A stretch of 64,000 nt of DNA from Planococcus ruber (GCF_022819085.1 NZ_JALHAG010000001.1:641395-705394); one strand, 5' to 3'; positions 1 to 8,503 are shown, numbered from the stretch's first letter. Program-made: numbers and translations. The notes: generated by a model not told the origin, from the sequence alone.

Positions 1-372
1 GAAAAGTACAACTTGTCTTATTTATTCATTTCTCACGATTTAGGAGTTGTACGGTATTTCTGTGATCGCGTGCTGGTCATGTATTTAGGCAACACGGTGG
101 AATTGGCCGATGTGTCGAAAATTTTCAGCCATCCGCTTCACCCTTATACTCGAGCGCTTCTGTCTGCAATTCCAAGGCCGAAGATGAACACGAAAAGAGA
201 ACGCATCCGCTTAGTAGGCGATATGCCGAATCCGGCAAATCCTCCAAGCGGCTGTGTATTCCATACACGCTGCCCGATGGCGCAAGATATTTGCAAGGTA
301 GAGAAACCCGCTTTTATCGAACAAGAAAAAGACCATTTCGCGGCATGCCATTTTGCTGGCGAAGAACTGTGA
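1..372 (+). CDS. Oligopeptide/dipeptide ABC transporter ATP-binding protein, C-terminal part
   Basis: The reading frame is open from the first base, so the gene begins before the window. What remains is the end of the nucleotide-binding domain, with the H-loop region (FISHDLGVVRYF), followed by the C-terminal extension found in OppD/OppF/DppF proteins. That extension carries the PLHPYTRALLSA signature and a cysteine-rich tail (GCVFHTRCP then C, then CHF) that in this family often binds an iron-sulfur cluster or stabilises the tail. It would energise peptide uptake with membrane permeases lying upstream. The subunit (OppD-like or OppF-like) cannot be settled without the N-terminal half; the spacing of the cysteines suits either. 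Confidence 0.9.
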   Translation, partial: EKYNLSYLFISHDLGVVRYFCDRVLVMYLGNTVELADVSKIFSHPLHPYTRALLSAIPRPKMNTKRERIRLVGDMPNPANPPSGCVFHTRCPMAQDICKVEKPAFIEQEKDHFAACHFAGEEL

Positions 373-432
373 GCCGGGTGCGGGGAATGTTTCCCTGCAG
401 CTGGCTTTTATTCTGATACTGGAGGTATTTCA

Positions 433-2037
433 ATGGATTATTTATTGCACCCGTTCGGCTCAAAACGAAACACGGTATTTGCGAAAAAGGGAATGGTGGC
501 GACGTCCCAGCCGCTTGCTGCGCAAGCAGGAATTGAAATCATGCACAATGGCGGAAACGCGATCGATGCAGCGATTGCCGCTGCCGCTGCGTTAACAGTC
601 GTAGAACCGACCTCGAATGGAATTGGCGGAGATGCCTTTGCGCTCGTTTGGGTAAAAGACAAACTGCACGGATTAAACAGTTCAGGGCCATCACCCAAAA
701 ACATTTCACCCGAAGCGGTCAAAGCGCTCGGTTTTACCAAAATGCCTGTGCACGGCGTAGTGCCGATTACGGTTCCCGGCGCTCCGGCAGCCTGGGCAGA
801 GTTATCCCGCAAGTTTGGAAAACTCCCATTATCCGAGGTATTAAAACCGGCCATCCGCTATGCGGAAGAAGGATATCCGTTAACGCCGATTTTAGGTAAA
901 TATTGGAAATTGGCGTACGATAAATTTAAAGCTTCTTTTACCACCGAAGAATACCAGGCATGGTTTGATACGTTCGCGCCGAACGGAAAAGCTCCCGAAA
1001 TCGGGGAAGTATGGACTTCGCCAGGGCACGCGGCTACATTGAGGGAAATCGGCGAAACCGATGCCCGCTCATTTTATGAAGGGCCGCTTGCAAAAAAGAT
1101 AACCGATTACGTCCAGCAGCATAAAGGCTTTTTAGCGGCGGAAGATCTGGCGGCATTCAAACCGGAATGGGTAGATCCGGTATCGGTTAATTACCGCGGG
1201 TATGATGTGTGGGAGATCCCGCCGAATGGGCAGGGGATGGTTGCCTTGATGGCCCTCAACATTTTCAAAAATCTGGGGGAGCCGAAATGGCAAGATGCAA
1301 AGACGTACCACAAACAAATTGAAGCGATGAAGCTTGCCTTTACAGACGGCAAGGAATTTATCACCGAACCGGAAGAAATGCCTGTAAGTGTGGAGCATTT
1401 GCTGTCGGAGGAATATGCCGCAAAACGGGCTGAAACCATTGGAGAAAATGCTTCTTTGCCGGTTCCTTATGAATTGCCTAAAGGCGGCACGGTCTATTTA
1501 TCGGCTGCGGATGAAGAAGGAAATATGATTTCCTATATTCAAAGCAATTACATGGGCTTCGGCTCTGGAATTGTTGTTCCGGACACCGGCATCAGCCTTC
1601 AAAATCGAGGCGCTGATTTCTCTCTTGAAGAAGAGCATTCGAATGTCTTAAAAGGCGGCAAACGGACTTACCATACCATCATTCCAGGATTTTTGACGAA
1701 AAACGGAAAAGCTGTCGGCCCGTTCGGGGTGATGGGAGGCTATATGCAGCCGCAAGGGCATTTTCAAGTCGTCACGAACACCATTGATTATTTGCTGAAT
1801 CCGCAAGCGGCTCTTGATGTGCCAAGGTGGCAGTGGATCGAAGGGAAAACGGTCTTGGTTGAACCGGAATTCCCGAATTACTTAGCTCAGGCCTTAACGC
1901 GAAAAGGCCATCAAATCCAAGCTTCCACTGATGGCGGGGCGTTCGGCCGAGGACAGATTATTTGGCGCAATCCGGAAACAGGCGTTTTATCAGGCGGCAC
2001 AGAAGCGCGGACAGACGGAGCTATAGCTGTTTGGTAA
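433..2037 (+). CDS. ywrD: Gamma-glutamyltransferase-like protein (YwrD family)
   Basis: A 534-residue Ntn-hydrolase of the gamma-glutamyltranspeptidase family. The proenzyme is expected to cut itself before a threonine that then acts as nucleophile; the candidate is the Thr in PKGGTVYLSAADEEGN (about residue 353), followed by the small-subunit GG motif near residue 435. There is no signal peptide, unlike classical secreted Ggt, so a cytoplasmic role is likely, as for B. subtilis YwrD (about 525 aa). The ATG follows GGAGG by 7 bases. Its stop overlaps the start of the chromate transporter gene, and the same neighbours (ywrA, ywrB) flank ywrD in B. subtilis. The natural substrate is not known. 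Confidence 0.85.
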   Translation: MDYLLHPFGSKRNTVFAKKGMVATSQPLAAQAGIEIMHNGGNAIDAAIAAAAALTVVEPTSNGIGGDAFALVWVKDKLHGLNSSGPSPKNISPEAVKALGFTKMPVHGVVPITVPGAPAAWAELSRKFGKLPLSEVLKPAIRYAEEGYPLTPILGKYWKLAYDKFKASFTTEEYQAWFDTFAPNGKAPEIGEVWTSPGHAATLREIGETDARSFYEGPLAKKITDYVQQHKGFLAAEDLAAFKPEWVDPVSVNYRGYDVWEIPPNGQGMVALMALNIFKNLGEPKWQDAKTYHKQIEAMKLAFTDGKEFITEPEEMPVSVEHLLSEEYAAKRAETIGENASLPVPYELPKGGTVYLSAADEEGNMISYIQSNYMGFGSGIVVPDTGISLQNRGADFSLEEEHSNVLKGGKRTYHTIIPGFLTKNGKAVGPFGVMGGYMQPQGHFQVVTNTIDYLLNPQAALDVPRWQWIEGKTVLVEPEFPNYLAQALTRKGHQIQASTDGGAFGRGQIIWRNPETGVLSGGTEARTDGAIAVW

Positions 2038-2630
2038 GCGAAGATAAAACACAAGGGCAAAAAAGCAGCGTTTCCGGCCTGCAAACAAATGCCGACATTT
2101 TTGCCGCCTTTTTCCGTGTCGGCATGTTGGGGTTCGGAGGCGGCCCTTCTGCGATTCCGCTTTTTCACCGGGAAGCGGTGAAAAAGTACAAGTGGATGAC
2201 CGAAGATGAATTCGGGGATACCCTTGCGTTGGCGAACACCATGCCTGGACCGATTGCGACGAAAATGGCCGGCTATATCGGCTACCGGGTGAACGGCCTC
2301 ATGGGCTGTTTAGTGGCATTAGTTTCTTCGGTCGTTCCGACAGTGCTGCTGATGGTTTTATTGCTGGGCATGCTGCAGCAATTTAAAGACGTCGAATGGG
2401 TGAATGGCATGTCCGCTGCTGTGGTTCCGGTTGTCGGCGTGATGTTGGCCGTCATGACCTGGGATTTCTTTAAAAAGTCCGGAGAATCTCTTGGCTGGCA
2501 GCGGGCAGTCGGGTTAACAGTCGTGTTTGCCGTATTGATGGAAGTGCTGAACATTCATCCGGCGTTTTTGATTGTTGGCATTTTAGTGATTGTGTTAATG
2601 CCCCGAAAAAGGAAGGGGGGAGCAAAGTGA
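2031..2630 (+). CDS. ywrB: Chromate transporter, first half-size subunit (ChrA family, YwrB-like)
   Basis: A short-chain CHR protein of 199 residues with four to six hydrophobic segments and the family motifs GFGGGPSAIP and NTMPGPIATKMAGYIGY. Short-chain CHR proteins work in pairs with opposite membrane topology; in B. subtilis both halves are needed for chromate resistance. The frame is open further upstream, but I place the start at TTG 2031, which overlaps the ywrD stop and has GGAG 10 bases before it (2017-2020). An earlier TTG at 1962 would give an implausible arginine-rich head. Transcribed with the genes on either side. Confidence 0.85.
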   Translation: MVSEDKTQGQKSSVSGLQTNADIFAAFFRVGMLGFGGGPSAIPLFHREAVKKYKWMTEDEFGDTLALANTMPGPIATKMAGYIGYRVNGLMGCLVALVSSVVPTVLLMVLLLGMLQQFKDVEWVNGMSAAVVPVVGVMLAVMTWDFFKKSGESLGWQRAVGLTVVFAVLMEVLNIHPAFLIVGILVIVLMPRKRKGGAK

Positions 2631-3160
2631 TTTACTGGTCCATTTTTCTGGCGTTTTTTATTCCTGGAATTTTAGGCTACGGTGGAGGGCCGGCGTCCAT
2701 TCCGCTGGTTGAAAAAGAAGTGGTGGATCGGTACGGATGGATGAGCACGCAGGAATTTGGCGAAGTATTGGCTTTTGGAAATGCGCTTCCGGGCCCGATT
2801 GCGACGAAAATGGCCGGCTATATCGGGTATATGGAAGGCGGCGTCTTGGGGTCTATTGTCGGTCTGTTCGCTTCTGTGGCGCCTTCGCTGTTTTTGATGC
2901 TCCTCCTAATGGCAACCTTAATGAAGTACAAGGATTCGCCGCAAGTAAAAAACATCACCAAGTTAATCCGTCCGCTTATTGCCGTATTGCTTGGCGCGAT
3001 GACGCTCCAATTTTTTATGACTTCAACGGAATCCTTTGGCGGCATTCAAACGGTCGTGCTGATCGTCGTCAGCTACTGGATGCTTGAAATCAGAAAAATT
3101 CATCCGGCATTCATCATTGTGCTGGCCCTGGCGTATGGCGGGGCTACCAGTTTAATTTAA
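2627..3160 (+). CDS. ywrA: Chromate transporter, second half-size subunit (ChrA family, YwrA-like)
   Basis: A 177-residue partner of the preceding gene, with the same landmarks in a second copy (GYGGGPASIP near the N terminus and ALPGPIATKMAGYIGY near residue 60). The GTG start overlaps the TGA of the first subunit by one triplet shifted (GTGA), the usual sign of coupled translation and of a heteromeric complex. The two halves together equal one long-chain ChrA. Expected to act in the cytoplasmic membrane in export of chromate or a related oxyanion. A bidirectional terminator follows. Substrate is known only for family members; nothing here fixes it. Confidence 0.85.
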   Translation: MIYWSIFLAFFIPGILGYGGGPASIPLVEKEVVDRYGWMSTQEFGEVLAFGNALPGPIATKMAGYIGYMEGGVLGSIVGLFASVAPSLFLMLLLMATLMKYKDSPQVKNITKLIRPLIAVLLGAMTLQFFMTSTESFGGIQTVVLIVVSYWMLEIRKIHPAFIIVLALAYGGATSLI

Positions 3161-3192
3161 TCGAATAAAACCATTTATTTTCTTTCTAAGAA

Positions 3193-3236
3193 AAATATCC
3201 GGCAGCCTGTCGACAGGCTGCCGGATATTTTTTAGT
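3193..3236. terminator. Bidirectional intrinsic terminator
   Basis: A perfect inverted repeat (AAATATCCGGCAGCCTG with its complement, centre near 3211) with T-rich flanks on both strands. It lies between two convergent genes, the chromate transporter and the rpiR-type regulator, and can serve both. Confidence 0.9.
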
Positions 3237-4088
3237 TTACAGGCGTTTTTGGGACATGGCTTCACGCATGCTTTGGAGGGCTTTTTTGCCTTCTTCTCCG
3301 CGGGCGATCATCAAGTTCGTATAAAGGGCATCGATCAGGCTGAGCTGGGCGATGCGGGAAGAAAGGGCTTCGGAACGGAAATCCGTTTCTTCCGATGAGG
3401 TGTACAAGGCGATATCCGCGTCTTTAGACAGCGGAGACTTGCCAAAATTGGTGACGCAAACGATGGTGACGCCTTTTTCTTTCAGGATGCGCAGTACATC
3501 TAAAACATCGTTGGTGGAGCCGGAATGGGAAATGACAATGGCCACGTCTCCTTGCTGAAGCTGTGAAGCGGCCATCAGCTGCATATGGGCATCGAGATTG
3601 ATCGATACCTGCAGGCCGAGCCGGATAAATTTATGGTAGCCGTCCATGGCGATGACAGCCGAGCCTCCGTTTCCAAAAAACTCGATTCGGCGCGCGTCCA
3701 TGACTGCATCGACCGCTTGTTCCATTGCTTCTGCGTCCGCAATCTGGAGCGTATCCTCCAACGTCTTGATATTAGAGCGGAAAACTTTTTCCGTGACGCT
3801 CTCGACGCTGTCGCCTTCTTCGATTTTTTCATGGATATCTTTCAGCGGCGCTACGACTTCAGCGGCCAATGAAATCTTGAAAGCCTGAAAACCTTTAAAG
3901 CCGATTCGCTGGCAGAAACGGAAGATGGTGGACTCCGCTAAGCCGAGTTCATCGGAAATTTGGTTGATGGTCAAATGGATAATATTTTTCGGATCGTTCA
4001 AGACATAGTCGGCGATCTTTTTTTCTTTTTCGCTGAAGTGGCGGTAACTGCCTCGAATGGCAGCCAGCGCAAAGGGCTGTTCTTTCAT
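3237..4088 (-). CDS. MurR/RpiR-family transcriptional regulator of the gluconate operon
   Basis: About 283 residues: an N-terminal RpiR helix-turn-helix (roughly residues 5-80, with the typical stretch LTINQISDELGLAESTIFRF) and a C-terminal SIS sugar-isomerase domain (about 120-260, with FGNGGSA and ISHSGSTND), which binds phosphosugars. It is divergent from gnd-gntP-gntK, so the likely effector is 6-phosphogluconate or gluconate; B. subtilis instead uses a GntR-type repressor. Two in-frame starts exist; I prefer ATG 4088 because GAGG lies 9 bases before it, while ATG 4103 has no convincing ribosome-binding site. Whether it represses or activates is not visible. Confidence 0.85.
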   Translation of the reverse strand: MKEQPFALAAIRGSYRHFSEKEKKIADYVLNDPKNIIHLTINQISDELGLAESTIFRFCQRIGFKGFQAFKISLAAEVVAPLKDIHEKIEEGDSVESVTEKVFRSNIKTLEDTLQIADAEAMEQAVDAVMDARRIEFFGNGGSAVIAMDGYHKFIRLGLQVSINLDAHMQLMAASQLQQGDVAIVISHSGSTNDVLDVLRILKEKGVTIVCVTNFGKSPLSKDADIALYTSSEETDFRSEALSSRIAQLSLIDALYTNLMIARGEEGKKALQSMREAMSQKRL

Positions 4089-4140
4089 CAATTCGCGCCT
4101 CATTTCTTTGGGGAGTTTCCTTTAATTATAGAATAACATG

Positions 4141-4190
4141 TTGTGTATGGAAAAATATTTGATATAATATTTTTAATTCGGAAAAATATT
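4141..4190 (+). promoter_or_regulatory. Promoter of the gluconate operon with paired RpiR operator candidates
   Basis: A -35 TTGTGT (4141-4146) and a -10 TATAAT (4163-4168) are 16 bases apart. The 11-mer GGAAAAATATT occurs twice, at 4149-4159 and 4180-4190, i.e. 31 bp apart or three helical turns, bracketing the -10 element. The first copy also forms a palindrome with the AATATTTTT at 4167-4175. Binding by the divergent RpiR protein is inference. Confidence 0.6.
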
Positions 4191-4214
4191 CTTTCATATA
4201 CAGGAGGTTTTATT

Positions 4215-5099
4215 ATGCAAATCGGTGTAATCGGTTTAGGCAAAATGGGCTTGAATTTGGCTCTTAACTTGGTGGACCACGGACATAAAGTGATCGGCTA
4301 TGACAGCCATGCGGTAATTGAAGAAAACGGTTTCAAAAAAACGGCTTCGATTGCAGAGCTTGTCGAGAAATTGGAAACGCCTCGCACAGTGTGGCTAATG
4401 GTGCCGGCAGGTGAAATCACGGAGTCGGTCATTTCCGAGTTGACGCCGCTATTAGCCAAAGGCGATTCGATCATTGACGGCGGAAATTCCAATTATAAAG
4501 ACACCGTTCGCCGTGCGGAACAATTGAAAGCACAAGGGCTTTATTTCTTTGACTGCGGCACAAGCGGCGGCACAGAAGGGGCGCGCAAAGGCATTTGTTC
4601 GATGATCGGCGGAGACGCGGAGAAGTTCAAGGAAATCGAACCGCTCTTCCAGGACATTTCGGTCGAAGACGGCTATTTGTATACAGGAGAGCCTGGCAGC
4701 GGCCATTTCTTGAAAATGGTGCATAACGGCATTGAGTACGGCATGATGCAGTCCATCGCAGAAGGCTTTGAAATTCTGAATAAAAGCAATTTCGATTTCG
4801 ACTACGAAAAAGTGGCAGGCGTTTGGAACAACGGATCCATCATCCGTTCGTATTTGATGGGCTTGACGCAAAATGCCTTTTCGAAAGACGAGAAACTGGA
4901 TGGCATCCGCGGCGTCATGAATTCATCAGGCGAAGGCAAGTGGACAGTGGAAACGGCATTGGATTTGAATGTTCCCGCCCCGGTCATTACGTTGTCGCTG
5001 ATGATGCGCTACCGCTCGTTGGAAGACGATACGTTCACAGGCAAAGTCGTAGCAGCGCTGCGCAATGAATTCGGCGGCCATGCAGTAGAAAAAAAATAA
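4215..5099 (+). CDS. gnd: 6-phosphogluconate dehydrogenase, short decarboxylating type
   Basis: A 294-residue protein that oxidises and decarboxylates 6-phosphogluconate to ribulose 5-phosphate. It has the dinucleotide motif GLGKMG at residues 7-12, the substrate-binding GTSGGTEGARKG segment, and the catalytic KMVHNGIEYGMMQ helix. It is the short form (about 300 aa, like B. subtilis YqeC), not the 470-residue GndA. An aspartate after the second strand (GYDSH) in place of the NADP-type NR motif suggests NAD use; that is inference. Start ATG 4215 follows AGGAGG; an upstream in-frame extension would overlap the promoter. First gene of gnd-gntP-gntK. Confidence 0.92.
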   Translation: MQIGVIGLGKMGLNLALNLVDHGHKVIGYDSHAVIEENGFKKTASIAELVEKLETPRTVWLMVPAGEITESVISELTPLLAKGDSIIDGGNSNYKDTVRRAEQLKAQGLYFFDCGTSGGTEGARKGICSMIGGDAEKFKEIEPLFQDISVEDGYLYTGEPGSGHFLKMVHNGIEYGMMQSIAEGFEILNKSNFDFDYEKVAGVWNNGSIIRSYLMGLTQNAFSKDEKLDGIRGVMNSSGEGKWTVETALDLNVPAPVITLSLMMRYRSLEDDTFTGKVVAALRNEFGGHAVEKK

Positions 5100-5135
5100 G
5101 GCACACAGCGGTTTAGAGAAAGAGGAGGGACGAAA

Positions 5136-6476
5136 ATGTCAGGTTCAACATTAATTTTGGTAGCAGTAGCAGGTATTTTTCTTTTATTGTTTTTAGTCAT
5201 GCGCACGAAATTGCATGCGTTTGTCGCTTTATTGCTTGTCAGCTTATTGGTCGGCATCGCAGCGGGCATGCCGCTCGGTGAAGTCGTCGAATCGGTTCAA
5301 AGCGGAATGGGCGGAACACTCGGATTCGTCGCAGTCGTCGTTGGGCTTGGTGCGATGTTCGGGAAAATGCTCGAAGTCTCGGGCGGTGCTGAGCGTTTAG
5401 CTGGTACTTTGATCAGTAAATTCGGAGAGGAAAAAGCGCCATGGGCTCTTGGACTTACCGGATTTATCGTCGCGATTCCGGTTTTCTTCGATGTCGGTTT
5501 TATCATTTTGGTGCCGATCGTTTATGGCTTGGCGAGAAAAACAGGAAAGTCGCTACTCCATTACGGCATTCCGCTGTTAGCGGGTCTTGCCGTTACACAT
5601 AGTTTTATCCCGCCAACTCCAGGACCGATCGCGGTAGCGCAATTGGTCAATGCGGACATGGGCTGGGTCATTTTATTCGGTGCGATTGCGGGGGTTCCTG
5701 CAATGATTTTAGCCGGACCCCTATTCGGCCGGTACATAGGAAAGAAAATTCATGTGGCCATTCCGGAATATATGGAATTGGAACAGAAAGAGTACGATAA
5801 GGAACTGCCAAGTTTCGGCTTGATCACGTTCCTGATTCTCATTCCGCTTATTTTAATTTTGATGAATACGGTTTCAGGGGTTATGTTGGAAGAGGGAAAT
5901 ACAGTACGGGATATTTTAACCTTCCTTGGCCACCCGTTTGTGGCTTTGACAATCGCTACTTTGTTAACTTTCTACATTCTTGGAACGAAACGCGGCTATA
6001 CACGCCAGGAAGTCCAAGACATTGCAACGAAATCGCTGGAGCCAGCCGGAATCATCATTCTGGTCACTGGAGCCGGCGGTGTGTTCAAACAAGTTTTAAT
6101 CGATTCAGGCGTTGGAGAAGTGCTTGGAGATATGATGGCGGGTTCGCCGCTTCCGCCAATCGTTTTGGCATTCTTGATCGCTGCCGCTGTACGTGTGGCA
6201 CAAGGGTCGGCAACCGTTGCGATGGTAACTGCAGCCGGCTTGATCACGCCGCTTTTGGAAATGGTGAATATGACCGGTCCGGCACTGGGCCTTGTCGTTA
6301 TTGCCATCGCTTCTGGTGCGACCGTCCTGTCACACGTCAACGACTCCGGATTCTGGCTGGTGAACCGGTATTTCGGGCTTGATGTGAAAGATACACTGAA
6401 ATCATGGACGGTCATGGAAACGATTATCGGGCTAACCGGATTCGTCGTGGTGCTCGTCATCAGTTTCTTCATTTAA
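5136..6476 (+). CDS. gntP: Gluconate permease, GntP family
   Basis: A 446-residue integral membrane protein of the GntP gluconate:H+ symporter family, with about 12 to 14 hydrophobic segments and the family stretches PVFFDVGFIILVP, IPPTPGPIAVAQ and VARVAQGSATVAM-like (residues 350-360), then LSHVNDSGFW near residue 400. It brings gluconate into the cell for the kinase encoded next. The ATG is preceded by GAGGAGGG. It is separated from gntK by a hairpin. Function is well supported by the neighbours; a related hydroxy acid as substrate cannot be excluded. Confidence 0.93.
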   Translation: MSGSTLILVAVAGIFLLLFLVMRTKLHAFVALLLVSLLVGIAAGMPLGEVVESVQSGMGGTLGFVAVVVGLGAMFGKMLEVSGGAERLAGTLISKFGEEKAPWALGLTGFIVAIPVFFDVGFIILVPIVYGLARKTGKSLLHYGIPLLAGLAVTHSFIPPTPGPIAVAQLVNADMGWVILFGAIAGVPAMILAGPLFGRYIGKKIHVAIPEYMELEQKEYDKELPSFGLITFLILIPLILILMNTVSGVMLEEGNTVRDILTFLGHPFVALTIATLLTFYILGTKRGYTRQEVQDIATKSLEPAGIIILVTGAGGVFKQVLIDSGVGEVLGDMMAGSPLPPIVLAFLIAAAVRVAQGSATVAMVTAAGLITPLLEMVNMTGPALGLVVIAIASGATVLSHVNDSGFWLVNRYFGLDVKDTLKSWTVMETIIGLTGFVVVLVISFFI

Positions 6477-6484
6477 ACAATTTT

Positions 6485-6519
6485 GAAAAAGAAAAAGGGA
6501 GAGTGCCTTTTTCTTTTTC
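6485..6519 (+). terminator. Hairpin between gntP and gntK
   Basis: A perfect 14-bp stem (GAAAAAGAAAAAGG at 6485-6498 with CCTTTTTCTTTTTC at 6506-6519) and a 7-base loop. Located inside an operon directly before the gntK ribosome-binding site. It may be a weak terminator or an RNA-processing or stability element that sets the ratio of permease to kinase. Confidence 0.5.
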
Positions 6520-6542
6520 TTGTATTCAAAAGGAGGGCCATT

Positions 6543-8090
6543 ATGCCTGAACAAGCATATTACTTAGGAGTCGATATTGGCACGACATCAACAAAATCGG
6601 TTTTATTCAATAAAAAAGGAAGCGTTATCGCCAGCGATACGATTCTTTATCCGCTGGATACACCGAGCCCGATCGTCGCGGAGCAGGATCCGGAAGAAAT
6701 TTTCCGCGCTGTGCTGGGAACCGTACGGGAAACAATCCGAAAAAGCGGAATCGGTCCGGATCAATTGAAATTGGTATCATTCAGTTCGGCGATGCACAGC
6801 CTGATTGCGGTAGACAGCGAAGGAAACTTGCTGACGAAAAGCATCACGTGGGCGGATACGAGAAGCTCAAGGCATGCGAAAAAAATCAAGGAACAGCATG
6901 ATGGACATGCCATTTATTTGCGCACCGGAACGCCGATCCACGCGATGTCGCCGCTTGCGAAATTGGTTTGGCTGAAAGACGAAAAGCCGGAAGTTTGTGA
7001 AAAAGCCGCTAAATTTATCGGCATTAAAGAATATGTCTTCTATAAGCTGTTCGGTGAATATGCAGTGGACCATTCCATCGCTTCTGCGACCGGCTTGTTT
7101 AATTTGGAGCAATTGGATTGGGACCATGGAGCACTCGAACTGGCCGGCATTTCACCAGACAAATTGTCGCGGCCTGTGCCGACGACCCATCAAATGAAAG
7201 GCATGGCTCCGGAATACGCCGCATTCATGGGAATTCCTGAACAGCTGCCGTTTGTCGTGGGGGCGAGCGACGGCGTCTTGGCGAATCTAGGCGTGAACGC
7301 CATCGAACCGGGCGTCATCGCCGTCACCATCGGCACAAGCGGCGCTATCCGCACCGTTTCACCTGTTCCGAAAACGGATCCAAAAGGGCGGACATTCTGC
7401 TATGCGTTGACGGAAGACCATTGGATCGTCGGCGGGCCGGTCAATAACGGCGGCATCGTTTTAAGATGGCTGCGGGACGAGTTCGCTTCCTCCGAAGTGG
7501 AAACGGCGAAACGCCTTGGCATCGACCCTTATGACGTATTGACCAAAATTGCTTCTACAGTCAACCCGGGATCGGACGGACTCCTGTTCCATCCGTATAT
7601 GACCGGGGAACGGGCGCCGCTATGGGATGCCAATGCCCGGGGCTCATTCTTCGGACTCAGCATCCACCATCAGAAACAGCACATGATCCGCTCCGTTCTG
7701 GAAGGCATCGTCTACAATTTATACACCGTCCTTCTGGCAGTGGAGGAATTAACCGGCGAACCGAAACGGATTCAAGCGTCCGGCGGCTTTGCGCGTTCGG
7801 AAATGTGGCGCCAGCTGATGGCGGATGTGTTCGATAAGCCGGTCATCGTACCGGAAAGCTTCGAAAGTTCCTGCCTTGGCGCCGTCGTGCTTGGCATGTA
7901 TGCGCTTGGTGAAATCCATGACTTTTCCATCGTTTCGGAAATGATCGGCGAAACCCATACCCATCACCCGGAAGCTGCGACGAGTGAAATCTACCGGGAA
8001 TTGCTGCCGATCTACATCCGTTTATCGCGTTTATTGACGGAGGAATACGAAAGCATCTCTGAATTCCAGCGAAAGCATTTGGAAGGATAG
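6543..8090 (+). CDS. gntK: Gluconokinase, FGGY family
   Basis: A 515-residue sugar kinase that phosphorylates gluconate to 6-phosphogluconate, the substrate of the gnd product in the same operon. Visible FGGY landmarks: the phosphate-binding start LGVDIGTTSTKSVLF, the WADTRS segment near residue 107, GASDGVLANLG and VTIGTSGAIR, and the C-terminal ASGGFARSEMWRQ motif. Length matches B. subtilis GntK (513). ATG 6543 is preceded by AGGAGGG; the frame is open upstream through the hairpin, which I leave out. A strong terminator closes the operon. Confidence 0.93.
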   Translation: MPEQAYYLGVDIGTTSTKSVLFNKKGSVIASDTILYPLDTPSPIVAEQDPEEIFRAVLGTVRETIRKSGIGPDQLKLVSFSSAMHSLIAVDSEGNLLTKSITWADTRSSRHAKKIKEQHDGHAIYLRTGTPIHAMSPLAKLVWLKDEKPEVCEKAAKFIGIKEYVFYKLFGEYAVDHSIASATGLFNLEQLDWDHGALELAGISPDKLSRPVPTTHQMKGMAPEYAAFMGIPEQLPFVVGASDGVLANLGVNAIEPGVIAVTIGTSGAIRTVSPVPKTDPKGRTFCYALTEDHWIVGGPVNNGGIVLRWLRDEFASSEVETAKRLGIDPYDVLTKIASTVNPGSDGLLFHPYMTGERAPLWDANARGSFFGLSIHHQKQHMIRSVLEGIVYNLYTVLLAVEELTGEPKRIQASGGFARSEMWRQLMADVFDKPVIVPESFESSCLGAVVLGMYALGEIHDFSIVSEMIGETHTHHPEAATSEIYRELLPIYIRLSRLLTEEYESISEFQRKHLEG

Positions 8091-8093
8091 CAG

Positions 8094-8127
8094 AAAGCCG
8101 AAACCGATTGATGGTTTCGGCTTTTTT
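8094..8127 (+). terminator. Intrinsic terminator of the gluconate operon
   Basis: Stem AAAGCCGAAACC (8094-8105) with GGTTTCGGCTTT (8113-8124), 7-base loop, then a run of T. Confidence 0.92.
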
Positions 8128-8205
8128 TATTGCTCCGGAAATTGTGTGTGGAAATATTTTCTTTTATTTTATTTGAAAGCTGCGTTTTCTCCATGACCGT
8201 GCATT

Positions 8206-8316
8206 TGCGCGCGTTCAAATGAAAATGCGCTCGTTCACTGAAATTTGCGTGCGTTCAAACAGAAATGCGCGCGTTCAAAGTGATTTGCGCGCGTTCGCCG
8301 CAATTTCGACCGCTTT
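8206..8316. repeat. Degenerate tandem array with an exact 20-bp period
   Basis: The core TGCGCGCGTTC or a one-base variant begins at 8206, 8226, 8246, 8266 and 8286, and a decayed sixth copy follows at 8306. Each core is followed by a variable 9-base A-rich stretch. The stretch from 8131 to 8503 holds no other gene; besides this array it has GGAAATATTTTC at 8150, a reversed copy near 8341, and the promoter of the next gene. The core is too short and the gaps too small for a CRISPR array. Confidence 0.85.
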
Positions 8317-8411
8317 TCTTTAAAATTTTTTTAAACGACAAGAAAATATTCCAATATCAACCAAATCCGAAGCGAAATAAATTCTCTATCCTTGCTGATT
8401 CTATACCCAAT

Positions 8412-8440
8412 CCGACAAATTGACAGAAAATACCTATAAT
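8412..8440 (+). promoter_or_regulatory. Sigma-A-type promoter of the flavin dehydrogenase gene
   Basis: A -35 CCGACA (8412-8417) and a perfect -10 TATAAT (8435-8440) with 17 bases between. This placement argues against translation starting at the TTG at 8420. Confidence 0.6.
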
Positions 8441-8503
8441 TTACCAATCGTTTCTGCTACGATGAGAGAAGAAAGAATAGCGGACTGCAAAGGGGATGGC
8501 GGC

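Noticed and set aside
5996-6472. Minus-strand frame of 158 codons opposite gntP
   Set aside because: Threonine- and proline-rich shadow of a membrane protein gene; no start signals.
8206-8316. CRISPR array
   Set aside because: Repeats are about 11 bp and fillers 9 bp; no cas genes are in the window.
8420-8503. TTG start at 8420 for the flavin dehydrogenase
   Set aside because: It overlaps the -10 TATAAT (8435-8440) of a good promoter, has no ribosome-binding site, and adds a tail absent before the FAD motif. GTG 8504 has AAGGGG in front.
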